A stretch of 64,000 nt of DNA from NCBI GenBank assembly GCA_947073545.1, contig CAMTMP010000001.1, positions 124,001-188,000 on the forward strand, given 5' to 3'. The position numbers and the translations under genes are program-made. Below are positions 8,834 through 16,687 of this stretch, one piece after another. Each line of letters opens with the position of its first letter. The first letter of the stretch is position 1. The notes beneath the pieces were generated by a model. That model did no database searches, had not been told where the DNA came from, and was given only the letters and a program-made list of their open reading frames with translations. This DNA comes from an uncultured bacterium (GTDB taxonomy: Bacteria; Bacillota; Clostridia; Lachnospirales; Lachnospiraceae).

Positions 8834-9412
8834 ATGAAGCGAAACAATCCTTTAACGAAAGAACAGCAGGCGCTGGTGGAGAAAAACCTTTCCCTTGTCT
8901 ACTGGGTCATCATGGAGAGCATCCATGTCAATGAAACCATTTACGGATTCGGATATGAGGATCTGTATCAGGAAGGCTGCATCTGGCTGTGCCATGCGGC
9001 AGCCACCTATGATCCCGCATGTTCCCAGTTCCCCACCTATGCCAAAAAGATCGTGCGTAATGGCCTGCTCTCCTACTGCCGGCAGATGTGCCTGAAACAG
9101 CGCCGCATTACATACCTGGCTGTGGGCCTGCATGGGGAACTGCTCGCTGACGGGGAGCCTGTAGCACAGCCGGATGACTTTCACGCACAGTTAAATATGA
9201 TAGAAACCCTTGACCTTCTCGCATGGGCCGAAAAGAAATATCAGGGTGTGGCAAAGCTCGGCGTCAAAGCCCTGGAGCTGAAGCTGAAAGGCATGAGCAT
9301 TTCCGACATTGCCGGTCTGTATCATGTGCCGCCTCCCCATGTAGGCGCATGGATCTCCCGCGCCGCCCAGAAGCTTCGGAAAGACAGGCTGTTTCTGTCA
9401 GGGCTTTTATGA
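8834..9412 (+). CDS. Sigma-70-like transcription factor
   Basis: 192-residue protein with sigma region 2 features: YGFGYEDLYQEGCIWLCHAAATYDP (core-binding and -10 region helices) and FPTYAKKIVRNGLLSYCRQ. A region-4-like HTH follows at the C terminus (MSISDIAGLYHVPPPHVGAWISRAAQKL). It is one of three sigma-like proteins in the window. AAAGGAGG precedes ATG 8834. It probably directs transcription of genes of the element, by analogy with mobile-element sigma factors; the target promoters are not known. Confidence 0.8.
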   Translation: MKRNNPLTKEQQALVEKNLSLVYWVIMESIHVNETIYGFGYEDLYQEGCIWLCHAAATYDPACSQFPTYAKKIVRNGLLSYCRQMCLKQRRITYLAVGLHGELLADGEPVAQPDDFHAQLNMIETLDLLAWAEKKYQGVAKLGVKALELKLKGMSISDIAGLYHVPPPHVGAWISRAAQKLRKDRLFLSGLL

Positions 9413-9468
9413 CTGCCGCCCCAGGCAGTCTCCTACCTAACCGGAATAAAAACACAGGAGGATTTTTT

Positions 9469-10164
9469 ATGGCATTAAAAACACTTTACACGGCTGTCGG
9501 ACGCTTTGAGCGCAGGACCAACGGCTGCCGGCGCTACTGCCCCGTCATTGTTCTTGGGGGAAAGGAATACATGGTTGATGTCCAGGAAATGGTCATCTGG
9601 AGCTGCCTGAACTGGCGGATCGTCCGCATGGAGGAGATCGGTCTGCTCTATGCAAAGACTTTTCCGGGGCAGGAGGATGTGGTAGACCGTCCCTGGCGGG
9701 AGTGCGTGGAGCGGCTGCTGACACGGGGCCTGCTGGTCTGCGGCAAAGGGGAAACCGAATATGATGCCCTTTATGACCTGCTCTCTTCCATGTACATCAT
9801 TCCCACAGATGGCTCCCGCCTTCTAAGGATATTGTCATTTTTGAAGCTGGTCTTTGTGAACCATGTGCCGTTTTCTGCTGCCGGCCGACTGTTCCGCCGG
9901 GACCAGCGTACCGAAAACGAAAAACAGGTCATGGCCCTTGCCAGACAGGCACTGCTCTCCACAGCAGAACTGATCCGGTGCATGGAAAAGGATATCCGTT
10001 CTTTCCCCACGGAAGAGAGCATACTGGACGGCCTTTATGACGATCCGGATACCACCAGCGACAACATCAGCTGCCTGATGCGGCTTTCCGCTAAAAGCCA
10101 GGCGGTCACGCTTGCAGTTGCGAACCTGTACCTGCGCCAGCAGATTATTTTTGAAAGGATATGA
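9469..10164 (+). CDS. Conserved hypothetical protein
   Basis: 231-residue soluble protein that I do not recognise. It begins MALKTLYTAVGRFERR, has a mixed alpha/beta N-terminal half with several Trp and Met residues, and a helical C-terminal half. No cysteine pairs, P-loop or membrane segments are seen. The reading frame is open back to 9223 but overlaps the sigma-like gene there; AGGAGG before ATG 9469 decides the start. It ends next to the membrane protein gene at 10170, so the two are probably co-expressed. Confidence 0.65.
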   Translation: MALKTLYTAVGRFERRTNGCRRYCPVIVLGGKEYMVDVQEMVIWSCLNWRIVRMEEIGLLYAKTFPGQEDVVDRPWRECVERLLTRGLLVCGKGETEYDALYDLLSSMYIIPTDGSRLLRILSFLKLVFVNHVPFSAAGRLFRRDQRTENEKQVMALARQALLSTAELIRCMEKDIRSFPTEESILDGLYDDPDTTSDNISCLMRLSAKSQAVTLAVANLYLRQQIIFERI

Positions 10165-10169
10165 TACTT

Positions 10170-10658
10170 ATGGAACAATGGTTGAACTCTCCTTTTACCC
10201 TCCGGCTGAAAGTTTTTCTTTTCCTGCTTACAGGAACCGCCATCCTCCTGATGGCTGCCGCTGCATTTTTTATTTCCCGCGACCGGCTCCTGCTGGTTTT
10301 GAGCGGCATTATCTTCTTCTGCTGCCTGCTACGTAGCATGGGGCTCCTGATCGTGATCCTGCGTGGGGACTATGAGACCATCACGGGCATCTGCACAGCC
10401 GTTTCCTCACAGCCGTTACGCAGGTATCAAAAAATAGAGCTTACAGACAGCCGGGGAGCTGCTGTTATCTTACTTTTGGGGAGACAGATAAAAATAAAAC
10501 CGGACAGAGTTTACTGCTTCTATTTCCGGAAAGCCTCCCGCCCTTCCCTGGGCAGTGAATATCTGAACGCCTCCCTCTCCACGGATCTGTTTTTAGGCTA
10601 CGATTCCGGCCTGCCGGACAACAGGCTGGAAACAAAAAAATCAGATTCTGCAGAATAA
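10170..10658 (+). CDS. Small membrane protein, unknown function
   Basis: 162-residue protein with two closely spaced membrane helices (about residues 12-34 and 38-61), then a cytoplasmic domain of about 100 residues. No family is recognised. AAAGGA lies 10 nt before ATG 10170; ATG 10161 overlaps the previous stop as ATGA but is too near the ribosome site. A weak hairpin AACAGG/CCTGTT follows the stop. Confidence 0.6.
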   Translation: MEQWLNSPFTLRLKVFLFLLTGTAILLMAAAAFFISRDRLLLVLSGIIFFCCLLRSMGLLIVILRGDYETITGICTAVSSQPLRRYQKIELTDSRGAAVILLLGRQIKIKPDRVYCFYFRKASRPSLGSEYLNASLSTDLFLGYDSGLPDNRLETKKSDSAE

Positions 10659-10769
10659 CAGGGTCTTGATTCCTGTTTATATATAGGAACCTTTACATAT
10701 TTGCATGGCTTCCAACTACAAAATATTGTATTTCGCCGCTTTAAATATCTATATATAGTATATGTAAAC

Positions 10770-10798
10770 TTGACAGACACAATATATGGTGTTATACT
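10770..10798 (+). promoter_or_regulatory. Strong sigma-A-type promoter of ssb
   Basis: TTGACA (10770-10775), a 17-nt spacer and TATACT (10793-10798). It is the best consensus promoter noticed in the window and drives a leader of about 190 nt before ssb. The rest of the 330-base gap (10659-10992) is AT-rich with no gene seen. Confidence 0.85.
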
Positions 10799-10903
10799 TA
10801 CCTTGTAATTGATTTTTGTGCGTATCCTTGCAGGATTGCAGACGGTTTTGTCTGTATAGCGATGAGACAGTCGCATTGCACACGCTGTTAAGTTTGTATA
10901 TAA

Positions 10904-10958
10904 GTGTCAGTGGCATTGCTGCGCCCATATGGGCCGGATTCCTGCTGGCACTTTTTTT
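10904..10958 (+). promoter_or_regulatory. Terminator-like hairpin in the ssb leader (possible attenuator)
   Basis: Outer arms GTGTCAGTGG and CCTGCTGGCAC pair with wobbles around an inner perfect palindrome GCCCATATGGGC, then seven T residues follow. It stands between the promoter at 10770 and the ssb ribosome site, so transcription of ssb must read through it. Smaller hairpins upstream (CAGAC/GTCTG near 10850 and GCGA/TCGC near 10865) could form alternatives. Regulation by a ligand, protein or RNA polymerase modification is inferred. Confidence 0.6.
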
Positions 10959-10992
10959 ATAGATAACAAGGCCAGTGGCAGAAAGGAGTGTT

Positions 10993-11403
10993 ATGGCACA
11001 GATTTTTGCATTTGGACGTGTGGAGAATGACCTGGTTCCCCAAAAGAGCCAGAGAGATTCCACCTATGTCTGTTTCGGTTTTACCGAGCAGACCGGCAAG
11101 GGGCAGTTCCAGTATTACCAGGTCTGGGCATGGGATGATGAGGTATCCCGCCTGATGCAGCTTGGTGTAAAGAAGGAAAGCCGGTTATGGATCACCGGCA
11201 CACAGCGGCTGGTGGACTGTACCTCAAGCCATGGGAAGGAAAAGGCGAAGGTCTTAAAGATCTATCTGTCCAACTTTGGATTTCTTCCCGGCCGCTTTCC
11301 AAAGGAAAGCCCCGCCGATTTTCCAAATGACCCTGAGACCGCAGAATCCGCCCCTCCCCCTGTGGAGGTACTGGACGGAGAACGCGAGTCCCTGCCGGAG
11401 TGA
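10993..11403 (+). CDS. ssb: Single-stranded DNA-binding protein
   Basis: 136-residue SSB-like OB-fold protein: an FAFGRVENDLVPQ first strand, YVCFGFTEQTG, FQYYQVWAWDDEVSRLMQLGVKKESRLWITGTQRL and a later strand VLKIYLSNFGFLP. It would bind ssDNA during replication or transfer of the element. The usual acidic DDDIPF tip is replaced by LDGERESLPE, which is almost identical to the end of the protein at 13498-14337. ATG 10993 has AAAGGAG 5 nt upstream. It is expressed from the promoter at 10770 through a structured leader and followed by a strong terminator. Confidence 0.8.
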   Translation: MAQIFAFGRVENDLVPQKSQRDSTYVCFGFTEQTGKGQFQYYQVWAWDDEVSRLMQLGVKKESRLWITGTQRLVDCTSSHGKEKAKVLKIYLSNFGFLPGRFPKESPADFPNDPETAESAPPPVEVLDGERESLPE

Positions 11404-11422
11404 TTCCCATTCCGGCTCCAGA

Positions 11423-11482
11423 AGAGGAACCGTACCGGTTTTCAGAATGATACTGAAAAGCCAGTATGGTTCCTCTTTTTTT
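11423..11482 (+). terminator. Rho-independent terminator after ssb
   Basis: Arms AGAGGAACCGTAC and GTATGGTTCCTCT with an internal GAATGATACTGA section, followed by a run of seven T. It separates ssb from the next gene. Confidence 0.85.
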
Positions 11483-11538
11483 GTGCATGCAGAACATGCA
11501 GGTTACTTTTAACAATAACAAAGAAAGGATGGTAAAAA

Positions 11539-12351
11539 ATGAAAAGCGACAAAGCCCTGTGGGGCAGCATCAGCATTCTTGTGGGGGCGGTTATCGCCAT
11601 ACTGGCACTGATAAGGGGTGCCTGGCAGTCCTGGCTCCTGATCGGGGTATTCACCCTTTGGGGGCTGTGGGTCACAGCGGTACTCTTACGGCCTTACATG
11701 CAGCAGGCAAAACGCCGCAGGATGCGTGAACAGCTTACAAGGAAACGCCTGGCGGAAGGGATCGCCTCTTCACAGCCCCCTGCATTTCCTGTCATGGAAG
11801 CCTCAGAAACGGAACTGCTGCTGCTCCGCCATGTCAACCACCGGATCTCTGCCTATCTACGGGCAGTTTATCCTGATGTACGGTGGGAGTGGTGCGAAAA
11901 GAGACCGGAAAAATTAGTGCTGGCGGGAGGAACCGGACGCATCCGCCTTTACGGCATCCCGGATTTTGACCATGCAGATGTATGTGTGGATCAGGATGCC
12001 AGCATCAACTGTAACATGTTAAAGATCGTTCCCCTCTCAGAGGCCGGAGGATGTGAACCGGAAGATACCATTCCGCCCAATAAGCAGCCGGTAGACCCCC
12101 AGATCTGGTATGAAGTCCAGGGAAGGAAGGTTTTGGAAGCTCTTGTGGCAGACTTAAATTCCAGAGGCCACAGCCGTCTGACCATCCATGAGGACGGTGA
12201 TATCTGCATCGAGGAAGATACGGAGGAGGTGGCAAAAGAGCACCTTGCCGGCTTTCCGGAAAAAACGTACTGGCCCCGGCTTCTGCAGGTTTTTGAGCGT
12301 AACGGGCTGGCGGCTGAAATCATGGCGAATGGCATCCAGATTTCCTGGTAA
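11539..12351 (+). CDS. Membrane-anchored protein, unknown function
   Basis: 270-residue protein with two N-terminal membrane helices (about residues 9-27 and 31-52), a very basic juxtamembrane stretch (KRRRMREQLTRKRL) and a soluble domain of about 200 residues rich in Asp and Glu. The soluble part has strand-like segments (KLVLAGGTGRIRLYGIPDF). No family is recognised. AAAGGATGG precedes ATG 11539. It lies after the ssb terminator and 32 bp before the DUF932 gene, so it is probably in the replication/maintenance set. Confidence 0.6.
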   Translation: MKSDKALWGSISILVGAVIAILALIRGAWQSWLLIGVFTLWGLWVTAVLLRPYMQQAKRRRMREQLTRKRLAEGIASSQPPAFPVMEASETELLLLRHVNHRISAYLRAVYPDVRWEWCEKRPEKLVLAGGTGRIRLYGIPDFDHADVCVDQDASINCNMLKIVPLSEAGGCEPEDTIPPNKQPVDPQIWYEVQGRKVLEALVADLNSRGHSRLTIHEDGDICIEEDTEEVAKEHLAGFPEKTYWPRLLQVFERNGLAAEIMANGIQISW

Positions 12352-12383
12352 GCCCGCACACAATAAGAAAGGAGCGAAACAGA

Positions 12384-13454
12384 ATGAAAGAAGGTCTTTC
12401 CCTGGAAGAAATGGCCGCCGAGATCACCCGGCAGAGTAAGTTAAAAGAAGATTATCTGGTGGATACCAGAAGCCTGCAGATGGAGCCCTATGATTCTCAG
12501 GTCTATCTCCACATGTTTGATGGAAAAACCGAACCTGTGGAGCCCATGCAGGTCAATACCATCGCCCATCGGCAGCTGGGAACTCATTTAAAGATTCCCG
12601 CATCCTACTATGACCGGATGCTTGCGGAAAAACCGGAGCTTCTTGCTGCCAATGTCAATGCCTGGTTCCAGCATGCCCCGTCTAAACGGCTGCTGCGTAC
12701 CATGGGCGGCACGGCAAGGGCATTTTTAAGTAACCGCTACCGCCGGATCGATAATCTGGAGATTGCCCAGGCAGTCCTGCCTATTATCGGACGCATGGAA
12801 GGCGCACGTTTTGAGAGCTGTCAGATCACGGACAGCCGGATGTATATGAAAGTGGTCAATACCCGCCTGGAAGCGGAGGTTGTGCCGGGAGACATTGTGC
12901 AGGCCGGCGTTATCATATCCAACAGCGAAACCGGTATGGGTGCTGTCAATATCCAGCCCCTTGTCTACCGCCTGGTATGCAGCAACGGCATGATCGTCAA
13001 TGATGCACAGACCCGCCGCAACCACGTGGGCCGGGTCAATGACATGGAGGAAAGCTTCCAGCTCTATTCCGAAAAGACACTGGCCGCCGATGACAAAGCT
13101 TTTATCCTGAAGATCCAGGATACCGTCAGGGCCGCCGTGGAGGAGGCACGCTTTTCCCAGGTGGTCGGCATGATGCAGGACGCCGCAAAAGCAGAGATGA
13201 ACACCAAAGATGTCCCTGGCATTGTGAAGCTGGCCAGCCGGGAATTCCACATCACGGATGATGAGGGAGAAGGAATCCTCCAGCATCTGATTGAAGGAAA
13301 AGACCTGACCCTGTACGGGCTTTCCAACGCTGTTACAAGGCACAGCCAGGATGTGGAGAGTTATGACAGGGCCACCCAGCTGGAGAGTATCGGCTATAAC
13401 ATTCTTTCCATGCCGGCCCGCCAGTGGAACCGGATCAACCAGGCAGCCGCTTAA
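12384..13454 (+). CDS. DUF932 phage/plasmid-like protein
   Basis: 356-residue DUF932 protein, common in phages and large plasmids. Visible family segments: MLAEKPELLAANVNAWF, the RAFLSNRYRRIDNLEIAQAVLP stretch, GDIVQAGVIISNSETGMGAVNIQPLVYRLVC and the later helical half. Its biochemical role is unknown; relatives are often near SSB or recombination genes, as here. AAAGGAG lies 10 nt before ATG 12384. The next gene follows after 43 bp. Confidence 0.85.
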   Translation: MKEGLSLEEMAAEITRQSKLKEDYLVDTRSLQMEPYDSQVYLHMFDGKTEPVEPMQVNTIAHRQLGTHLKIPASYYDRMLAEKPELLAANVNAWFQHAPSKRLLRTMGGTARAFLSNRYRRIDNLEIAQAVLPIIGRMEGARFESCQITDSRMYMKVVNTRLEAEVVPGDIVQAGVIISNSETGMGAVNIQPLVYRLVCSNGMIVNDAQTRRNHVGRVNDMEESFQLYSEKTLAADDKAFILKIQDTVRAAVEEARFSQVVGMMQDAAKAEMNTKDVPGIVKLASREFHITDDEGEGILQHLIEGKDLTLYGLSNAVTRHSQDVESYDRATQLESIGYNILSMPARQWNRINQAAA

Positions 13455-13497
13455 TACAGCCAATAAAAAACAATTCAAATCCAAGGAGGAAAACAGT

Positions 13498-14337
13498 ATG
13501 TATAACACCCAGAACAACGCTTTGGCAGAACAGGAAAAATTTATGCTCCCGGCAGCCATGCCGGAAGGAGAATTCACCCAGGAGGAACTGGCAGAGGACA
13601 TGGACGGCCTGCAGATGAGCTTCCCCCGGATCAAGATCCCGGGCGGCGGTGCTCTGATGTTCGAGATCCCCTCCGATGATCCGGAAAATCCGGATTATGC
13701 CAAAACCCTGGAAGGGGTCATCCTCTTCAACCATCCCAACAACGCTTACTGGCCGGAGGGCAGCGAGTATGACGACAACTCCAATCCCCTGTGCTCTTCC
13801 GTAGATGGAAAGCAGGGGATCGGGGAGCCGGGCGGTTCCTGTGCGGCCTGCGCTTTAAACCAGTTCGGCTCTGCTGCAGAAGGGGCAGGCAAGGCATGCA
13901 AGAACATGCGTGTGCTCTACCTGCTCCGCAGCGGTGAGTTCATGCCGTTACAGGTAACTCTGCCGCCCACCAGCTTAAAGCCCTTCCGTGAGTTCATGAA
14001 CCAGTCCTTTATGCTCCGCCGCCGTGCGACCTATGGCAGCGTGGTACAGATCGCACTGAAAAAAATGAGCAACGGAAAAGATGACTACAGCGTCGCCACC
14101 TTCCGCCGGCTGTACGATTTCAGCGGCGAGGAGCTGGCACAGATCCGACAGTTTGCAGATGGTTTCAAGACACAGATCCGCATGATGCTCCAGCAGCGTG
14201 CAGCCGTCAATGAAACACAGCATGACGATGGCTGCGATTACGGTAACAGCAATGTGGAAGTCCTGCCGGCAGGCGGAGGCGGAAAGTTTAACTACGGACA
14301 GCCCCTTGACGGAGAACGTGAAGCCCTGCCCGCATGA
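13498..14337 (+). CDS. Cys-containing mobile-element protein, possibly ssDNA-binding
   Basis: 279-residue protein: PRIKIPGGGALMFEIPSDDP near the N terminus, then a putative zinc site (CSSVDGK...GGSCAACALN...GKACK, about residues 99-139), then a beta-rich region MRVLYLLRSGEFMPLQVTLPP. Cys-pattern proteins of this kind occur near recombination and SSB genes of phages, so ssDNA binding is plausible but not shown. The last ten residues (LDGEREALPA) repeat the SSB tail. The frame extends back to 13351 inside the DUF932 gene; AAGGAGG before ATG 13498 decides the start. Confidence 0.7.
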   Translation: MYNTQNNALAEQEKFMLPAAMPEGEFTQEELAEDMDGLQMSFPRIKIPGGGALMFEIPSDDPENPDYAKTLEGVILFNHPNNAYWPEGSEYDDNSNPLCSSVDGKQGIGEPGGSCAACALNQFGSAAEGAGKACKNMRVLYLLRSGEFMPLQVTLPPTSLKPFREFMNQSFMLRRRATYGSVVQIALKKMSNGKDDYSVATFRRLYDFSGEELAQIRQFADGFKTQIRMMLQQRAAVNETQHDDGCDYGNSNVEVLPAGGGGKFNYGQPLDGEREALPA

Positions 14338-14379
14338 TCGGATGTAACAGATATGGCCTGATGCCATATGTAACGTATC

Positions 14380-14418
14380 AAAAGGATTCTCCCGGTTTAC
14401 TTCCGGGGGAGTCCTTTT
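14380..14418 (+). terminator. Rho-independent terminator
   Basis: AAAAGGA-TT-CTCCCGG pairs with CCGGGGGAG-TCCTTTT, with the T-rich end included. A second small inverted repeat ATATGGC/GCCATAT lies just upstream at 14351-14369. Confidence 0.8.
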
Positions 14419-14441
14419 CGCATTTAAAGGAGGAAATTTCT

Positions 14442-14981
14442 ATGAAATCTGAAATACCACTAACCCCGGAGCAGCGTTTGTTTGCTGAAGAAAACCATAA
14501 TCTTGTCTATAAATTCTTAGCAGAAAATCACCTGCCCCGCGATGAATTTTATGATGTAGTCATTTTCGGTTATCTACGTGCAGTTTCCCGCTATTTTAAT
14601 GAACTGAAATTACAGCAGTATTCATTTGCTACTATTGCATGGCGCAGAATGTCAGCATGTATATCTGACTATAGAAGAAAACAAAGACGCCCCAAGCACA
14701 ATGCCGATGTAGTTAGTCTGCATATCAAGCCAAACGAAGATAGTTTGGCTTTAGAAGAAACTATAGCCGCACCTAATCCATATATGTGCCAACTGGAGGA
14801 ACAGCTTCTCCTGCACGACCTGGCAAAACGGGTATCCAGGCAGCAGATGAACATCGTGCATCTGAAATCCTGTGGGTACAATGACCGTGATATCGCTCAC
14901 AGGCAGAATACTACCATGAAACGTGTCCAGGAACTTCTGGAGGAAATACGAACTGTATTGATGGAGATGTGCTATGAATAA
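14442..14981 (+). CDS. Sigma-70-like protein
   Basis: 179-residue protein with a sigma region 2-like half (RDEFYDVVIFGYLRAVSRYF, YSFATIAWRRMSACISDYRR) and a region 4-like HTH end (QMNIVHLKSCGYNDRDIAHR followed by MKRVQELLEEIRTVL). It is a second, diverged sigma-like factor. AAAGGAGG precedes ATG 14442. It has its own transcript start region after the terminator at 14380 and overlaps the next small gene by 8 bp. Its codon use is more AT-rich than that of the genes upstream. Confidence 0.75.
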   Translation: MKSEIPLTPEQRLFAEENHNLVYKFLAENHLPRDEFYDVVIFGYLRAVSRYFNELKLQQYSFATIAWRRMSACISDYRRKQRRPKHNADVVSLHIKPNEDSLALEETIAAPNPYMCQLEEQLLLHDLAKRVSRQQMNIVHLKSCGYNDRDIAHRQNTTMKRVQELLEEIRTVLMEMCYE

Positions 14982-15321
14982 TACTAACAATTTTGAATCT
15001 TTTTTAGAGAAACGGAATGATATTCTGGATGGTCAGGCGTATCAGCTATTACGACTTTTGACATGTCCTGAAATCGAGCAGACAGAAACACTGTCCGAAT
15101 TCCTATGGGATATGGCTTTCATTGGCCCGCTACTGGAAACAGCGGAATCTTTACTTCAAAAGGCCGGTTTTTCAACCTGTTATCCGTATTATGGAGAAAA
15201 TGAAATTCCCTGTATCCATACCAGTCTGTGCCAACATCCGAACTGTCCGTTCCTGACAGATTCTCACATGGATTTTCCCAAAACATCAACTAAGAAACAG
15301 AATGGAGGTCAGAAAGAATGA
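14974..15321 (+). CDS. Hypothetical protein
   Basis: 115-residue, mainly helical protein with a C-terminal Cys/His cluster (CYPYYGENEIPCIHTSLCQHPNC split over about residues 67-90) that could bind zinc. No family is recognised. It overlaps the sigma-like gene upstream and the small basic gene downstream, so the three are a translationally linked set. Confidence 0.6.
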   Translation: MNNTNNFESFLEKRNDILDGQAYQLLRLLTCPEIEQTETLSEFLWDMAFIGPLLETAESLLQKAGFSTCYPYYGENEIPCIHTSLCQHPNCPFLTDSHMDFPKTSTKKQNGGQKE

Positions 15322-15572
15322 GAAAGAAAAAAGAAGAAAAAAAGAAAGTAATGCTCTGTGGCCAGCTGATCTGCCCTGTTACGATCGGAAAACCTGCCAT
15401 CTTTGCGGCCGGGGGGAACCTCTACCGTACCTCCCGTGTTGTGGCACTGCATAAGCACACCATGGATGAGGTTCATTTTGAGACCATGAACACCCATTAC
15501 CATTTATCTATGAGCCCTTTTCCGCTGGCGGCCATGAGTCCGCTCCCTGTGAGACTGGCCGCATGTGCATAA
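15318..15572 (+). CDS. Small basic hypothetical protein
   Basis: 84 residues: a Lys-rich start (MRKKKEEKKKVM), then a compact Cys- and His-containing domain (LCGQLICPVTIGKPAIF, VVALHKHTMDEVHF). The ATG overlaps the previous stop (ATGA) with GGAGG 9 nt upstream. No function is recognised. It is the last gene before a pair of hairpins. Confidence 0.55.
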   Translation: MRKKKEEKKKVMLCGQLICPVTIGKPAIFAAGGNLYRTSRVVALHKHTMDEVHFETMNTHYHLSMSPFPLAAMSPLPVRLAACA

Positions 15573-15591
15573 ATGGACTTTAAGTAACTGT

Positions 15592-15658
15592 GGCGGCAGT
15601 GTTTCACTGTCCGCCTTCATGTTCCGGCCGTAGTTAATCCCAGACTGCGGCCTTTTCT
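15592..15658 (+). terminator. Tandem hairpins, terminator
   Basis: GGCGGCAGTG-TTT-CACTGTCCGCC (15592-15615) is followed by GGCCGTAG/CTGCGGCC and CTTTTCTTAT (15625-15658). The second is the likely intrinsic terminator. Confidence 0.65.
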
Positions 15659-15694
15659 TATGGATATGCTTATGGCATACAGACAGGAGGCATT

Positions 15695-16582
15695 ATGAAT
15701 ATAAAAGAATTTGCAGAGCGTATGAAATCATCCATTTCCAATGTCCTGCCGAAGGAAGTCACTATGATAGAACAGCTGAAAATAAACGGCATTTATTCCT
15801 ATGGAATCCGTATTTCAGAGCCAAATTCCCATACAGGGATCACCATTTCCCTGGAACCCTTTTTCGAGACATTTCTGGATACAGACAACTGGACGAGAAC
15901 CGTTGACTATGTTCTCGATTTTTACAAAAACCAGGCTCTGCCAGAATCTCTGGATGCGGAATGGCTTTATGATTTTGAGCAGGTCCGGTCAGGGCTGTAT
16001 TACATTCTTGTAAATTATGAAGCAAATGAAGAACTTCTCCATAAGGTGCCATACACAAAATTTCTGGATCTGGCAAAAATATACTATGTGCAGTGTCCCC
16101 TTGGGGAATCAGATACAGGAACTATTCTTGTACGGAACGAACATCTGAAAGATTGGGGGATATCCATCTATGAACTGGATAAAGCAGCAGAAGAAAATAC
16201 GCCCCGTCTTTACCCGGCATCTATCACCTGCCTTATGGATGAAGCCGGACTGGGAAATCTTCTCGGCGTTCCTTTTGAACTGCCGCAGGAGCCGCTGATT
16301 CCCATGTTTGCTCTTTCCAATACCCAGAACGATCATGGAGCCACGGCTGTCTGCTATCAGAAGATTCTGGATGATTTTTCTCAGAAAATACAGGATGACC
16401 TGATCCTTCTGCCCAGTTCTGTCCACGAAATGCTTTTGATACCGTTACATAAAGATGATGATATCCCGTCCCATAAAGAAACGGTTTATGATGCGAACCG
16501 TTATATTCTGGAACCTTCCCAGTTCCTGTCTGATAACGTATATCTTTTCAGCAGGAAAGACAAACAAATTACGATTGCCTGA
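15695..16582 (+). CDS. DUF5688-like protein
   Basis: 295-residue protein resembling DUF5688 proteins of Clostridia: KINGIYSYGIRISEPNSHTG and ISLEPFFETF near the N terminus (a short beta unit giving a Gly, Ile, Leu, Glu pattern), then WLYDFEQVRSGLYYILVNYEAN, and a C-terminal half with PSSVHEMLLIP and RYILEPSQFLSDNVYLFSR. The function is unknown; such genes are frequent in gut Clostridia elements, often in several copies. AGGAGG precedes ATG 15695. Confidence 0.65.
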   Translation: MNIKEFAERMKSSISNVLPKEVTMIEQLKINGIYSYGIRISEPNSHTGITISLEPFFETFLDTDNWTRTVDYVLDFYKNQALPESLDAEWLYDFEQVRSGLYYILVNYEANEELLHKVPYTKFLDLAKIYYVQCPLGESDTGTILVRNEHLKDWGISIYELDKAAEENTPRLYPASITCLMDEAGLGNLLGVPFELPQEPLIPMFALSNTQNDHGATAVCYQKILDDFSQKIQDDLILLPSSVHEMLLIPLHKDDDIPSHKETVYDANRYILEPSQFLSDNVYLFSRKDKQITIA

Positions 16583-16687
16583 TACTCCGGCAGGAAAGTT
16601 CCCCAAAGGATACTGCCCTGCCTTTTGGTATTAAAGCAGACTGGAAACAGATTCCTCATTTTTCACAAGGATAGAAAGGAAACGATT

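Noticed and set aside
14351-14369. ATATGGC/GCCATAT inverted repeat as an operator
   Set aside because: It lies directly next to the terminator at 14380 after a stop codon and is more simply part of the transcript end.
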